Assembly (NCBI GenBank): GCA_963828405.1
Contig: CAWHEG010000031.1
Location: forward strand, 806,001 to 870,000
Origin: JANMJD01 sp963828405
GTDB lineage: Bacteria; Actinomycetota; Acidimicrobiia; Acidimicrobiales; Ilumatobacteraceae
Reading direction: 5' to 3'
Length of the DNA: 64,000 nt
Positions 35,230-44,541 of the stretch are shown here, piece after piece. Numbering within the stretch: position 1 is the first letter of the stretch; every line of letters starts with the position of its first letter. Both the position numbers and the translations under genes were made by a program. The notes beneath the pieces are model-generated. The model was given only the letters and a program-made list of their open reading frames with translations. It did not search any database and was not told the DNA's origin.

Positions 35230-36261
35230 TCAGCCGCGGCGACGCACGAGCTCCTCGGCGATCTGGATCGCGTTCAACGCCGCGCCCTTGCGCAGGTTGT
35301 CGTTGCTCAGGAACAGGGCCAGGCCGCGCCCGCCGTCGATCGACGTGTCCTGGCGGACCCGCCCGACGTAGCTCGGGTCCCGCCCGGCGGCCGACAGCGG
35401 CGTGGGCACGTCGACGAGCGCCACGCCGGGCGCCTCGGCGAGGATCTGGCGCGCACGTGCCGCGCTGATCGGCCGGGCGAACTCGGCGTTGATCGACAGG
35501 GAGTGGCCGGTGAACACCGGTACACGCACGCACGTGCCGCTGACCCGCAGATCGGGGATCTCGAGGATCTTGCGGCTCTCGTTGCGCAGCTTCTGCTCCT
35601 CGTCGGTCTCGTCGGAGCCGTCGTCGACGAGCTTGCCGGCCAGCGGGAGCACGTTGAAGGCAATCGTCGTAACGAACTTGCGGGCTGCAGGGAAGTCGAC
35701 GGCGCCGCCGTCGAAGGTCAGCGCGGCCGCTCCGTCGACGACCTTGCGAACCTGCTCGTCGAGCTCCTCGACGCCGGCCAGGCCGGCGCCGCTGACCGCC
35801 TGGTAGGTGCTGGCGACGATGCGTACCAGCCCGGCCTCGACGTGCAACGGCTTGAGCACCGGCATCGCCGCCATCGTCGTGCAGTTGGGGTTGGCGACGA
35901 TGCCCCTGGGGAGCGAGTCGAGCACGTGGGGGTTGACCTCGCTGACGACCAGCGGCACCTCGGGATCCATCCGGAAGGCCGAGGAGTTGTCGATCACGAT
36001 CGCCCCGGCGGCGGCGAACCGGGGAGCCAGGACCTTCGACGAAGCGGCGCCGGCCGAGAACAGGGCGATGTCGAGCCCCGCCGGATCGGCGGTCTCGGCA
36101 TCCTCGACGACGATCTCGCGCCCGGCGAAGGCGAGCGTCCGCCCGGCCGAGCGGGACGAGGCGAAGAACCTCACCTCGTTGAGCGGGAAGGACCGCTGCT
36201 CGAGCAGGGCCCGCATCACTCCACCCACTTGACCCGTTGCTCCGACGACTCCTACGCGCAT
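35230..36261 (-). CDS. asd: Aspartate-semialdehyde dehydrogenase
   Basis: A 343-residue NADPH-dependent enzyme that reduces aspartyl phosphate in the pathway to Lys, Met and Thr and to diaminopimelate for the cell wall. The dinucleotide site is VGVVGATGQVGGVM; the nucleophile Cys lies in VANPNCTTMAAMPVLKPL; active-site residues follow in VFTGHSLSINAEF. Length is typical. ATG 36261 has TAAAGT seven bases upstream and no ribosome site. lysC lies 5 kb away in the same direction but is not in the same operon. Confidence 0.95.
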   Translation of the reverse strand: MRVGVVGATGQVGGVMRALLEQRSFPLNEVRFFASSRSAGRTLAFAGREIVVEDAETADPAGLDIALFSAGAASSKVLAPRFAAAGAIVIDNSSAFRMDPEVPLVVSEVNPHVLDSLPRGIVANPNCTTMAAMPVLKPLHVEAGLVRIVASTYQAVSGAGLAGVEELDEQVRKVVDGAAALTFDGGAVDFPAARKFVTTIAFNVLPLAGKLVDDGSDETDEEQKLRNESRKILEIPDLRVSGTCVRVPVFTGHSLSINAEFARPISAARARQILAEAPGVALVDVPTPLSAAGRDPSYVGRVRQDTSIDGGRGLALFLSNDNLRKGAALNAIQIAEELVRRRG

Positions 36262-36268
36262 GGCCGCA

Positions 36269-36274
36269 ACTTTA
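36269..36274 (-). promoter_or_regulatory. -10 box of asd
   Basis: TAAAGT on the minus strand is 7 bases before ATG 36261; no ribosome site is present, as in other leaderless genes here. Confidence 0.5.
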
Positions 36275-36322
36275 CCGACGGCACCCGGGAAGGCGGCCCG
36301 GGTTTCGTCCGCCGGCCGCGCC

Positions 36323-38854
36323 TCAACTCGCCCGGGGAACGAGGTGGATCACGTCGGCGTCGGAGCCGGGCGCGTCGCGTGCGGCGAGCCAGCGGACGAG
36401 CTCCTTCATCGGCAGCCCCGGGGTGATGAAGTACCCCTGCGCCGTGTCGCAGCCGCGCTCGGCCAGCATCCGCCACACCTCGCCGTCCTCGACGCCCTCG
36501 GCCACCGCACTCAGCCCGAGGTTGTGGGCCATGTCGATCGTCGAACGCACGATCACCGCGTCGTCGTGGTTCGTCGCCATCGACAGCACGAAGGAGCGGT
36601 CGATCTTCACCTCGTTGACCGGCAGGCTCTTCAGGTAGGCGAGCGACGACTGGCCCGTGCCGAAGTCGTCGACGGCGATGCGCACCCCGAGCGTGCGCAG
36701 CCGGCTGAGCATCTCGATGCTGCGGCGCTTGTCGGCGAGCATCTGCGATTCGGTCAACTCCAGCGTCAGCACGTCGGCGGGCAGGCCGGCGCCGGTCAAC
36801 ATCTCCTCGACGTCACCCGGGAAGCCGAGATCCATCAGGTCGCGGGCCGACATGTTGACCGACATGCGCAGATCGGGATGGTCGACGCGCAGCTGCGCCA
36901 GGTCGGTGAGTGCCGTCGAGATCGCCCAGCGGGTGACCAGGTGGATCAGCCCGTGCTGCTCGGCGACCGTGATGAACTCCTCCGGCGGAACCGAGCCGTA
37001 GCGCGGATGGGGCCAGCGGGCGAGCGCCTCCACCGCCACGACGCGTCCGTCGAGGCTGGCCTGGGGCTGGTAGTGCAGCTGCAGCTGGTCGTTGGCGAGC
37101 GCGGAACGCAGGTCGGCCGTCAGGCTGAGGGTGCGGGTGCTCGCCTTGTCGAACCGGGGGTCGTAGAACTCGAAGCCGGTGCGGCGGTTCTTGGCGGCGT
37201 ACATCGCCACGTCGGCGCGCTGGAACAGCGAGCGGGCGTCGGTGCCGTCGTGGGGGGCGAGGGCGATGCCGATGCTCGCCAGCGGGTTGAGGCTGAGCCG
37301 GTCGATGACCACCGGTTTGGCGACGTCGGTGCGCAGCTCCATCGCCAGCGCCGCCAGATGGTCGACGTCGGTGACGCCGGGGATCACGATGGCGAACTCG
37401 TCGCCGCCGAGACGGGCGACCGTCCCCCGGCGGCCGACGATCTGGCGCAGGCGATTGGCGACCTCGCGGAGCAGCTCGTCGCCGATGTGGTGCCCGAGCG
37501 CGTCGTTGACCTCCTTGAACCGGTCGAGGTCCATGAACATCACGGCGACCATCAGCTCGTCGGAGGCCAGCGGGAGCAGCTGGCGGAGGCGTTCGTCGGC
37601 GACCATCCGGTTGGGGAGCTTGGTCAGCGCGTCGTGACGCGACTGGTGCTCCTTCTCGAGCGCCTGGGCGCGCAGCTGATCGACCAGTTCGCCGACGCGC
37701 AGGGCGACCGACGTGTTCAGGGCGAAGGTGTCGAGCAGGTGGAGGTCGTTGGAGTCGAAGGTGCTCCCGTCGGCCAGGCGGTTGCCGGCGACGAGCAGGC
37801 CGGTCGTCTCACCGTCGACCCGGACCGTCGAGGCGACGAGGTCGGACCAGCCGAAGGCGTCGACGATCGCCCGCCGGGGCGATTCGGGACCGGCGGGGAC
37901 GAGGAGACCCCGGGGGTGGGCGGAGATCGCGGCGATCGCCGGCGGGACGTCCTCGGTGTGGAAGAGCTCGGTGACGACCGCGCCCGCCTCGTCGAGGCGC
38001 TGGACCTTGACGCCGTCGGGGATCCGGCGGATCAGTCGCACCTCGCCGGCGCGCAGGAGCTCGGCGACGTTGCGCAGCGCCCGCTCGATGACCACGACCT
38101 CCTCGGTCTCGCCGGCGAGTTGCGAGGCGAACCGCTCGAGCGAGGTCAAGCTCTGCAGGCGCTCCCGCTGGAGGACGTAGAGGCGGTAGCCGGCCGAGGC
38201 GATGAGGAAGCCGGCGACGATCATCCAGGCGCCGCGCATGTCGACCCACAGCACGTTGACGGCCACGAGGCCGATCACGATGTTGCACGTCATGATGGCG
38301 AGCTGGAGGGCGTGCTGTGTGAGCGAGCCGCTGAACGCGCCGGTGCTCAACGAGATCGCCGCGGTGATCGACAGGTTGCTCGCCTGGCTCGCGGCGAGGA
38401 TCGCGGCGAAGGCGGCGAACCATCCGCGCACCGAGACCGGCGTGGCGTCGCCGATGACCGCGGAGTAGACGACGAAGGCGATCGCGCACTCGAGGGCCCG
38501 ATTGGCGAGGTTGAACGCGGCCTTCTGGAGGGCCGAGCGGTGCCACACGAGAGTACCGACGAACTCGCCGACCATCCATGAGGCGAGCAGCGGCAAGGGC
38601 CCGATGTAGGCGAGCCCGATCACGAGCAATGCGTCCGAGGCGTTGACCGCGTGCGTCTGACCACCGATCTCCACCCGCGCGTTCAGCCCTTCCGCGAGGA
38701 CGAGGGAGATGCCGAGCGCGATCCACGGGATCGACTTGGCGGGCAAGGTGACGGGTTGTCTGGCGATGATCGCCCAGGCGGTCACCGCCAGGGCGCCGAT
38801 GCCGAGGATCAGTGCCCAGACCGGAGAGGACGCGCGGCGCAGTGATTGCGTCAC
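36323..38854 (-). CDS. Membrane GAF-GGDEF-EAL cyclic-di-GMP protein
   Basis: An 843-residue protein. Residues 1-235 hold six to eight membrane segments (ALILGIGALAVTAWAI onward, a MASE-like sensor); residues 240-400 a GAF-like domain; residues 410-570 a GGDEF domain with intact RLGGDEFA; residues 580-830 an EAL domain with VEALARW, NMSARDLMD, ELTESQ and DDFGTGQSSLAYL. All catalytic motifs are present, so both synthesis and hydrolysis of c-di-GMP are possible. GTG 38854 lacks a strong ribosome site. No flagellar or cellulose genes are nearby, so its target is unknown. Confidence 0.9.
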   Translation of the reverse strand: MTQSLRRASSPVWALILGIGALAVTAWAIIARQPVTLPAKSIPWIALGISLVLAEGLNARVEIGGQTHAVNASDALLVIGLAYIGPLPLLASWMVGEFVGTLVWHRSALQKAAFNLANRALECAIAFVVYSAVIGDATPVSVRGWFAAFAAILAASQASNLSITAAISLSTGAFSGSLTQHALQLAIMTCNIVIGLVAVNVLWVDMRGAWMIVAGFLIASAGYRLYVLQRERLQSLTSLERFASQLAGETEEVVVIERALRNVAELLRAGEVRLIRRIPDGVKVQRLDEAGAVVTELFHTEDVPPAIAAISAHPRGLLVPAGPESPRRAIVDAFGWSDLVASTVRVDGETTGLLVAGNRLADGSTFDSNDLHLLDTFALNTSVALRVGELVDQLRAQALEKEHQSRHDALTKLPNRMVADERLRQLLPLASDELMVAVMFMDLDRFKEVNDALGHHIGDELLREVANRLRQIVGRRGTVARLGGDEFAIVIPGVTDVDHLAALAMELRTDVAKPVVIDRLSLNPLASIGIALAPHDGTDARSLFQRADVAMYAAKNRRTGFEFYDPRFDKASTRTLSLTADLRSALANDQLQLHYQPQASLDGRVVAVEALARWPHPRYGSVPPEEFITVAEQHGLIHLVTRWAISTALTDLAQLRVDHPDLRMSVNMSARDLMDLGFPGDVEEMLTGAGLPADVLTLELTESQMLADKRRSIEMLSRLRTLGVRIAVDDFGTGQSSLAYLKSLPVNEVKIDRSFVLSMATNHDDAVIVRSTIDMAHNLGLSAVAEGVEDGEVWRMLAERGCDTAQGYFITPGLPMKELVRWLAARDAPGSDADVIHLVPRAS

Positions 38855-39261
38855 GGGAAACTCAACGCGGCCGCTTCGTGTAGGCCATACGGCCTGCTAT
38901 ACTGTAAGTAGTACATAGCTCGCTCGTGGTGGCTTGAGGCCCTTTAGCTAGAGAAAAGAGGTGGGTGACGTGAAGGGTGGTACCTGGCGCTGATCCCGGT
39001 CGCAGTGGTGACCGGAGTGCAATTCCGTGGTGTTGACGTCGGATTCTTTGGCGAGAACGACAGAAACGCTGCATCTACTCCAATTTGACTCACAAGCAGT
39101 GCGGAAGTGACGGCGGTTCTTGTCAGGATTCCGTCAAGAAACCCCCTGTAGTAGGATGACCGCCACCCAGAGAGGGCTTTGGTCAACCCGACCGCCGTGT
39201 CGGCCCGACGCTCTGCCAAACTGCTCGATCGTGGCCGATCGTTCACTTGCCGAGGTCTCCG
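38855..39261. promoter_or_regulatory. 407-base non-coding stretch with extended -10 promoter, T-box-like string and hairpins
   Basis: This is the least GC-rich stretch seen in the window. On the plus strand, TGCTATACT (38895-38903) is an extended -10 box with TTCGTG 17 bases upstream. A transcript from there would contain AGGGTGGTACC (38974-38984), identical to the core of the T-box antiterminator. It also contains a 6-base-pair hairpin CCGGTC/GACCGG (38996-39015) and an 8-base inverted repeat with one mismatch, TTCTTGTC/GTCAAGAA (39117-39140). I could not trace a full T-box Stem I or specifier loop. No conserved protein is encoded. Confidence 0.35.
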
Positions 39262-40692
39262 ATGAGTAACGGGACGACGATCTCCGAAGCACGAGCCGTG
39301 CTCGGCGAATCGACCCGGCCAACGGCGAACTGGCCCCCGCCCTGCACCGCTCCCCGACCGGGGATGCTCCGGCGCTCCGGTCGCCGCCGCTCGGTCGCGT
39401 CGACGCGGGCGACGCCCGAGTCGGCCACCGATGCTCGGCTCGGGCGGCGTTTCCGGGCGTTGTGGGCTGCGGCGGTCACCTCGGGCCTCGGCGACGGCCT
39501 GGTGCTCGTCGCCTTCCCGCTCCTTGCCGCCAGGCTCACCGACGACGCCCGTCTGGTGTCGGGCATCTCGGCCGCCGCCGCGCTGCCCTGGCTACTCGCC
39601 GGGCTGCCCGCCGGGGTGCTCGCCGACCGCCTCGACCGCCGGCGGCTGATGGTCACGATCGAGATGCTCCGCGCCGCCACCGTGGGTGCGTTGGCCGTCT
39701 CCGTGGCACTCGGCTGGAGCTCGCTGGCCGTGCTCTACGTGGCGGTGTTCGGCCTCGGCCTGGGCCAGACCGTGTTCAGCGCGGCGAGCAGTGCAGAACT
39801 GCCCCGCCTCGTATCGGACCGCGAGCTCGGCCGGGCCAACGGCTACCTGCTGGCCGCCGAGATGGCCTCGGAGCAGACCATCGGACCGGCGATCGGCGGG
39901 GTGCTGTTCGGTCTCGCCGCTGCCGCCCCGTTCGTGGTCGACGGTGTGAGCTTCGCTCTGGCGGCGGTGCTCGTGGCGATCGCCATTCCGCATCGACCCG
40001 TTCCCGGCCGGTTGTCGCCGGGTGGGTCTGTGCCGGGTCGACCGGTCCAGGCGGCCGCGACGACGAAGGTCCGCTGGTCGATTCGAGCGGACCTGCGCGC
40101 CGGGTGGCGCCACTTCCTGGCCGACGACCTGCTCGTCCTGCTCGCCGGCTTCATCGCCGTGCTCGCCTTCTGCCAGGCGATGGTGCTCTCGACGCTCGTG
40201 CTCAGCGCGCTCGACCGTTTCGGGCTGACCAGTGGGGGCTACGGGCTGCTCCTCGGCTCGGCCTCGCTCGGCAGCGTGGCGGGTGGCGTCGCCGGCGGGC
40301 GGATCGACCGGCGCCTCGGGCCGGCCCTGACGATCTCCGGCGCGGCGCTGATCGCCGGCCTCGGTTACGCCGTCGTCGGGTTCACCGTCGACCCGCTGGT
40401 GGCCGGATTCGGTCTCGCCCTCGAGGCGACGGCGATCACGGTGGGCAACGTCTCGAGCATCACCCTGCGCCAGCGCCGGGTTCCCGGCCATCTGCTCGGG
40501 CGGGTCGGCAACATCATCCGCTGGTGCATCTTCGGCGTCGTTCCCCTCGGCGCCCTGACCGGCGGGGTGCTCGCCGAGCGGGTCTCGCTGCGCACCCCGT
40601 TCCTGCTGGCCGCGGTGATCCAACTGATCGCCGTGTCGATGTTCACGCCCGATCTGGCCCGGCTGTGCCGCCGGTGGCGTCTTCAGCGCTGA
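39262..40692 (+). CDS. MFS transporter (multidrug/enterobactin-exporter-like)
   Basis: A 476-residue integral membrane protein with about twelve hydrophobic segments. LPAGVLADRLDRRRLMVTIEMLR carries the MFS loop 2-3 motif, and the later GRIDRRLGPALT repeats it in the second half. Similarity of pattern is to EntS/MFS_3 exporters. The substrate is unknown. The start is uncertain: ATG 39262 or ATG 39364, since the first 60 residues are Arg/Pro-rich and atypical. The gene ends inside a palindrome shared with the opposite methyltransferase. Confidence 0.82.
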   Translation: MSNGTTISEARAVLGESTRPTANWPPPCTAPRPGMLRRSGRRRSVASTRATPESATDARLGRRFRALWAAAVTSGLGDGLVLVAFPLLAARLTDDARLVSGISAAAALPWLLAGLPAGVLADRLDRRRLMVTIEMLRAATVGALAVSVALGWSSLAVLYVAVFGLGLGQTVFSAASSAELPRLVSDRELGRANGYLLAAEMASEQTIGPAIGGVLFGLAAAAPFVVDGVSFALAAVLVAIAIPHRPVPGRLSPGGSVPGRPVQAAATTKVRWSIRADLRAGWRHFLADDLLVLLAGFIAVLAFCQAMVLSTLVLSALDRFGLTSGGYGLLLGSASLGSVAGGVAGGRIDRRLGPALTISGAALIAGLGYAVVGFTVDPLVAGFGLALEATAITVGNVSSITLRQRRVPGHLLGRVGNIIRWCIFGVVPLGALTGGVLAERVSLRTPFLLAAVIQLIAVSMFTPDLARLCRRWRLQR

Positions 40693-41519
40693 ACCACGAG
40701 CCACCAGTGGCTCGGATGCACGCCGCCCAGCCGGTGGACGGGGATCGGCGACTTCAGCGACGAGGAGCGCTGATCGGACTGGAAGACCAGGATCAGGGCC
40801 AGGTCGGGGTACTCGCGCTGCAACATCGGCACGATGTCCTGTGGGCCCAGCCGGTTGGCCTGCCACCCGATCCGGGTCACCAGCCGGGGCGGCCGGATCC
40901 GGCTCGGGACGATGCGCCAGGTGAACCGGACGACCGCGCCCAGCGGGAACAGCAGGGCGTCGCGGCCGGTCCAGGTCCGCAGGTTGAGGGCGACGCGGCC
41001 ACCCGGCTTGACGGCACGCAGCGACTCGCGCACCAACGCCAGGGCGGTGTCCCGTTCGCAGTGCTGCAGGGTGATGTAGGAGAAGACCACGTCGGCGCTG
41101 GCGTCGTCGACGCCCGGCAGGCTGCGCCCGTCGGCCATCAGCACGGTGCGCAGCCGGTCGATCCGGCCGTGCTGGGCGACGGTCTCCCGGCATCGTTCGA
41201 GGAAGGCGCCGTCGAGGTCGCAGGCCACGACGTGGCTGTAGTGCTGGGTCAGGGCGGCGGTCATCCGCCCGATCCCCGAGCCGATCTCGACGAAGGTGCG
41301 TCCTGCGGCGTGCTCGCCCCAGAACAGCCCGAGGTGGTGGCAGTAGTAGCCGACCTCCTCGGTGCCCGTGGCGACGAACTCGGCCAGGGTCAGGTGCTCG
41401 CCCGTCTCGTTGTTGAACACCCATCCCGTTTCGCGGACCACGTCGTCGGCGCTGTGCTGCGACTCCGAGACGCGCCCGGCGGTGCGCCAGGGGGCGAGTT
41501 GGGGTCGGCGCTTCAACAC
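40683..41519 (-). CDS. SAM-dependent class I methyltransferase
   Basis: A 278-residue protein with Rossmann methyltransferase motif I FVEIGSGIGRMTAALT, motif II VVACDLDGAF, post-motif VVFSYITLQHCERD and motif III AVKPGGRVALNLRTW. The acceptor is unknown. A -10-like TAGCAT lies nine bases before GTG 41519. The 3' end overlaps the MFS transporter by 10 bases in opposite orientation. Confidence 0.82.
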   Translation of the reverse strand: MLKRRPQLAPWRTAGRVSESQHSADDVVRETGWVFNNETGEHLTLAEFVATGTEEVGYYCHHLGLFWGEHAAGRTFVEIGSGIGRMTAALTQHYSHVVACDLDGAFLERCRETVAQHGRIDRLRTVLMADGRSLPGVDDASADVVFSYITLQHCERDTALALVRESLRAVKPGGRVALNLRTWTGRDALLFPLGAVVRFTWRIVPSRIRPPRLVTRIGWQANRLGPQDIVPMLQREYPDLALILVFQSDQRSSSLKSPIPVHRLGGVHPSHWWLVVQR

Positions 41520-41556
41520 GAGGAGCGCATGCTACGGGTCCGGGCCCGGCGCCGGA

Positions 41557-42807
41557 TCACTTGCGTTCGGGCAGGGGTGCCGAATAGGCCTGCCCACTGT
41601 CCAGCCCGAACGCGTGGTGCAGTGCCTGGCAGGCCTTCTCGGTATCGCCGGCGTCGATGACCACCGATATCCGGATGGTCGACGTGGAGATCATCTCGAT
41701 GTTGATGCCGTTGTCGGCCAGCACGCGGAACATCCTGGCGGCGATCCCCGGGCTGGACTTCATGCCGGCGCCGACGATCGACACCTTGGCGATCGCCGCC
41801 TGGTGGCTGACGCCCGCAGCACCGATCTCGCCGGCGATGCGGGCCACGATCTGCTCGGCGACGGCCATGTCGGCCTTGGGCACGGTGAAGGAGATGTCGG
41901 TCGTGCCGTCGATGGAGGTGTTCTGCACGATCATGTCGACGACGATGTTCGCCGCGGCGAGGGGCTCGAACAGCGTGGCGGAGATGCCCGGACGGTCGGG
42001 GACGGCGCGCACGGTCAGCTTCGACTCGTTGACGTCGTGGACGATGCCGGAGACGATCGGGTCTTCCACGTTGGGCTCCTCGTTGGTCACCCACGTGCCC
42101 TGTTCCCAGGTGAAGCTGGAACGCACGTGGAGGGGGACGTTGTGGTTGCTGGCGAACTCGACCGACCGCAGGGCGAGCACCTTGCTGCCGGCTCCGGCCA
42201 TCTCGAGCATCTCGTCGAAGTTGACCCGCGGCAGCTTGCGGGCCTGGGGGACGATGCGGGGATCGGCGGAGAACACCCCGGTGACATCGGTGTAGATCTC
42301 GCAGGCGTCGGCGCCGAGGGCGGCCGCCAGGGCCACCGCAGTGGTGTCGGAGCCACCCCGCCCGAGCGTGGTGATCTCGCGCTCGGTCGAGATGCCCTGG
42401 AAGCCGGCGACGACGCACACCTTGCCCTCGGCCAGCGCTGCCCGTGCCCGATCGCCCTTGACCTCGACGATCTTCGCCTTGCCGTGCACGTTGTCGGTGA
42501 CGATGCCGACCTGGCTGCCGGTGAAGCTGACCGCGGCGACGCCCAGGTCGGCGAGCGCCATGCACAGCAGCGCCATCGAGACGCGTTCGCCGGTGGTCAG
42601 CAGCATGTCGAGCTCACGGCCCGGCTGGGTCGTCGACACCGAGTTGGCCAGGGCGATCAGGTTGTCGGTCGACTTGCCCATCGCCGAGACGACCACGACG
42701 ACGTCGGCGCCGTGGCGCCTGGTGAAGGCCACGTGCTCGGCCACCGACCTCATCCGGTCGGGATCGGCCACCGAGGTGCCGCCATACTTCTGAACGATCA
42801 GGGCCAC
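41557..42807 (-). CDS. lysC: Aspartate kinase
   Basis: A 416-residue monofunctional aspartokinase that starts the aspartate family pathway. ALIVQKYGGTSVADPDRM is the ATP-binding N-terminus; TTLGRGGSDTTAVALAAAL and FSADPRIVP complete the kinase; the C-terminal third has two ACT domains (VPDRPGISATLFEPLA and IAARMFRVLADNGINIEMIS) for Lys/Thr feedback inhibition. An internal start making a separate beta subunit, as in Corynebacterium, is possible. GTG 42807 has TAGAGT nine bases upstream. Confidence 0.95.
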   Translation of the reverse strand: MALIVQKYGGTSVADPDRMRSVAEHVAFTRRHGADVVVVVSAMGKSTDNLIALANSVSTTQPGRELDMLLTTGERVSMALLCMALADLGVAAVSFTGSQVGIVTDNVHGKAKIVEVKGDRARAALAEGKVCVVAGFQGISTEREITTLGRGGSDTTAVALAAALGADACEIYTDVTGVFSADPRIVPQARKLPRVNFDEMLEMAGAGSKVLALRSVEFASNHNVPLHVRSSFTWEQGTWVTNEEPNVEDPIVSGIVHDVNESKLTVRAVPDRPGISATLFEPLAAANIVVDMIVQNTSIDGTTDISFTVPKADMAVAEQIVARIAGEIGAAGVSHQAAIAKVSIVGAGMKSSPGIAARMFRVLADNGINIEMISTSTIRISVVIDAGDTEKACQALHHAFGLDSGQAYSAPLPERK

Positions 42808-42941
42808 GGGTCCGACACTCTATCCGGGGCCCGCCGCGGGCGGCGGGAGGTTGCACGCCGGAGCCGGGGGGCCGGCGGCCGCCCCCGACAGGGCGACGCG
42901 CCCGACGGCTCCGGCATCCCGTCGGCTAGCCTCGCATCCTC

Positions 42942-43772
42942 GTGGGTACTGAGAAGCGTGAACGTCAGAAGGCCAACCGGCAGCTCCGTCTGCAGGAGAT
43001 CGCCAAGCAACAGCAGAAGCAGAAGACCAAGCGCCGGGCGCTGCGCATCGGACTGCTGGTGGCCGGCGTCGTGGCGCTCACCGGCATCTTCTACCTGACC
43101 AGCCGGGGCGGCGACAACGAGGACCAGGCCGCCGACGCCTCGTCCACCACGGTCATCGATACCGCCGTCGTCGACACGGCCCCGGTCACACCCCAACCAT
43201 TCGCCTACGGCACCGGCGAGTGCGCCAAGGCCGACGGTTCGTCGGAGAGGTCGCAGACCTTCTCGGCTGCACCCCAGCTGTGCATCGACCCGGCCAAGAC
43301 GTACACGGTCACCGTCGAGACGAACAAGGGCACCTACGCCGCCCGGCTCGACCAGGCGATCGCCCCGGGCACGGTGAACAACTTCGTCAACCTCGCCCGT
43401 TTCCACTACTTCGACGACACGGTCTGCCATCGGGCGATCCCCGGGTTCATGGTCCAGTGCGGCGACCCGACCGCCACCGGCACGGGCGGCCCGGGGTATT
43501 CGATCGGCGACGAGCTGCCGGCGGACGGCGCCTACCGGGTCGGCTCGCTGGCGATGGCCAACAGCGGCCCGGACACCAACGGCAGCCAGTTCTTCGTGGT
43601 CACCGGCGACCAGGGTGTCTCCCTTCCGCCCAGCTACTCCCTCTTCGGCGAGGTCACCGAGGGGCTCGACACCACGGTCAAGGCCCTCGACGCGGCGGGC
43701 AACCCCGAGTCGAACGGCGTGCCACCGCTCGAGGAGATCAAGATCGTCAAGGTGACCGTCGCGGAGTCGTAG
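42942..43772 (+). CDS. Membrane-anchored cyclophilin-type peptidyl-prolyl isomerase
   Basis: A 276-residue protein with a charged, Gln-rich cytoplasmic N-terminus (KQQQKQKTKRR), one membrane anchor (RIGLLVAGVVALTGIFYLT, residues 35-53), a Thr-rich linker and an extracellular cyclophilin domain (FVNLARFHYFDDTVCHRAIPGFMVQCGD, then SLAMANSGPDTNGSQFFV). The catalytic Arg of FHR is present as CHR. It probably helps exported proteins fold. GTG 42942 follows TAGCCT by nine bases. Confidence 0.92.
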   Translation: MGTEKRERQKANRQLRLQEIAKQQQKQKTKRRALRIGLLVAGVVALTGIFYLTSRGGDNEDQAADASSTTVIDTAVVDTAPVTPQPFAYGTGECAKADGSSERSQTFSAAPQLCIDPAKTYTVTVETNKGTYAARLDQAIAPGTVNNFVNLARFHYFDDTVCHRAIPGFMVQCGDPTATGTGGPGYSIGDELPADGAYRVGSLAMANSGPDTNGSQFFVVTGDQGVSLPPSYSLFGEVTEGLDTTVKALDAAGNPESNGVPPLEEIKIVKVTVAES

Positions 43773-43831
43773 CCGTGCGGAGGCCCGACCGTCGTCGGCC
43801 GCCCTCCCCGCCGACCGCCGGCCGCCGGTGC

Positions 43832-44464
43832 TCAGCCCGGCAGCCCTCCGCCGGTGAGCTGCACGTCGCCGATGACGTCCCAGCCGGTGTCGTCGCGGAC
43901 CAGGGCGCTCCCCGATGGCATCGTCGCCACCGTGAACCCCCTGGCCAGGGCCAGGGTGCGCTTCAGCCGATCGGTCGACCAGGTCTCGGCCTCCGTGACC
44001 AGCGCCAGCCCGGTGACCAGGCCGAGACCGAGGGTGAAGGCGCCGCCCCGCGAGTCGACCATCGGGTCGCAGAGGGCCGCGGCCGAGGCCGTGCTCGCGG
44101 CGATGACACCTCCGGCATCGAGCACGCCCAGCAACGCGTCCCACACGGGCGTGTCCTTGAACACCGATCGCAGGTGCAGCGGCGAGTCGCCGACCAGGTA
44201 GACGAGACGCGCCGTGCGCAGCGAGGTGACGTTGACCGCCTCGTGGGCGTCCCGACGGGTGAGCACGTCGAGCCCGACCGCCGTCGCCCCGAGGCCGGCG
44301 AACCAGGCGGCCGCCCGTTCGACAGCACGCGCCGGATGTTCGAAGGCGTCGGCCGTCGGCAGGACGAGGACCCGCTCGGTGCCGGCGACGGCCAGCAGCC
44401 GCCGGTCGAGCGTCTCGGTGATGGCGAACTCGCCCCCGCCGATGAGGGCCAGCGTCCCGGTCAC
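43832..44464 (-). CDS. Peptidase S51-like (cyanophycinase/peptidase E superfamily) protein
   Basis: A 210-residue protein of the class I glutamine-amidotransferase-like fold. TGTLALIGGGEFA, VLVLPTADAF and GVIAASTASAAALCDPMV align with peptidase E, where the nucleophile elbow is normally G-x-S-A-G. Here the Ser is kept but both flanking glycines are Ala, so activity is doubtful. The gene is convergent with the cyclophilin gene. The first start at GTG 44464 is used; no ribosome site or -10 box is obvious. Confidence 0.7.
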   Translation of the reverse strand: MTGTLALIGGGEFAITETLDRRLLAVAGTERVLVLPTADAFEHPARAVERAAAWFAGLGATAVGLDVLTRRDAHEAVNVTSLRTARLVYLVGDSPLHLRSVFKDTPVWDALLGVLDAGGVIAASTASAAALCDPMVDSRGGAFTLGLGLVTGLALVTEAETWSTDRLKRTLALARGFTVATMPSGSALVRDDTGWDVIGDVQLTGGGLPG

Positions 44465-44541
44465 GAGCCCGGCCTGCGGCGAGATGCTTCCATCGCCACA
44501 GTGTGGCCGAACTTGGCGGTGGCCGCCACCGCCGGCTCAGC

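Noticed and set aside
36260..38581. Very long plus-strand open frame antisense to the GGDEF-EAL gene
   Set aside because: The intact GGDEF and EAL motifs are on the minus strand; the other frame is Arg/Gly/Val-rich and matches no family.
38970..38993. Seven-codon reading frame (V-K-G-G-T-W-R) after a GAGGTG site, possibly a leader peptide
   Set aside because: It overlaps the T-box-like string, has no conserved context and such short frames are expected by chance.
43773..43831. GC-rich imperfect hairpin between the convergent cyclophilin and S51-like genes, as a terminator
   Set aside because: No T tract and a bulged stem; common by chance at this GC content.
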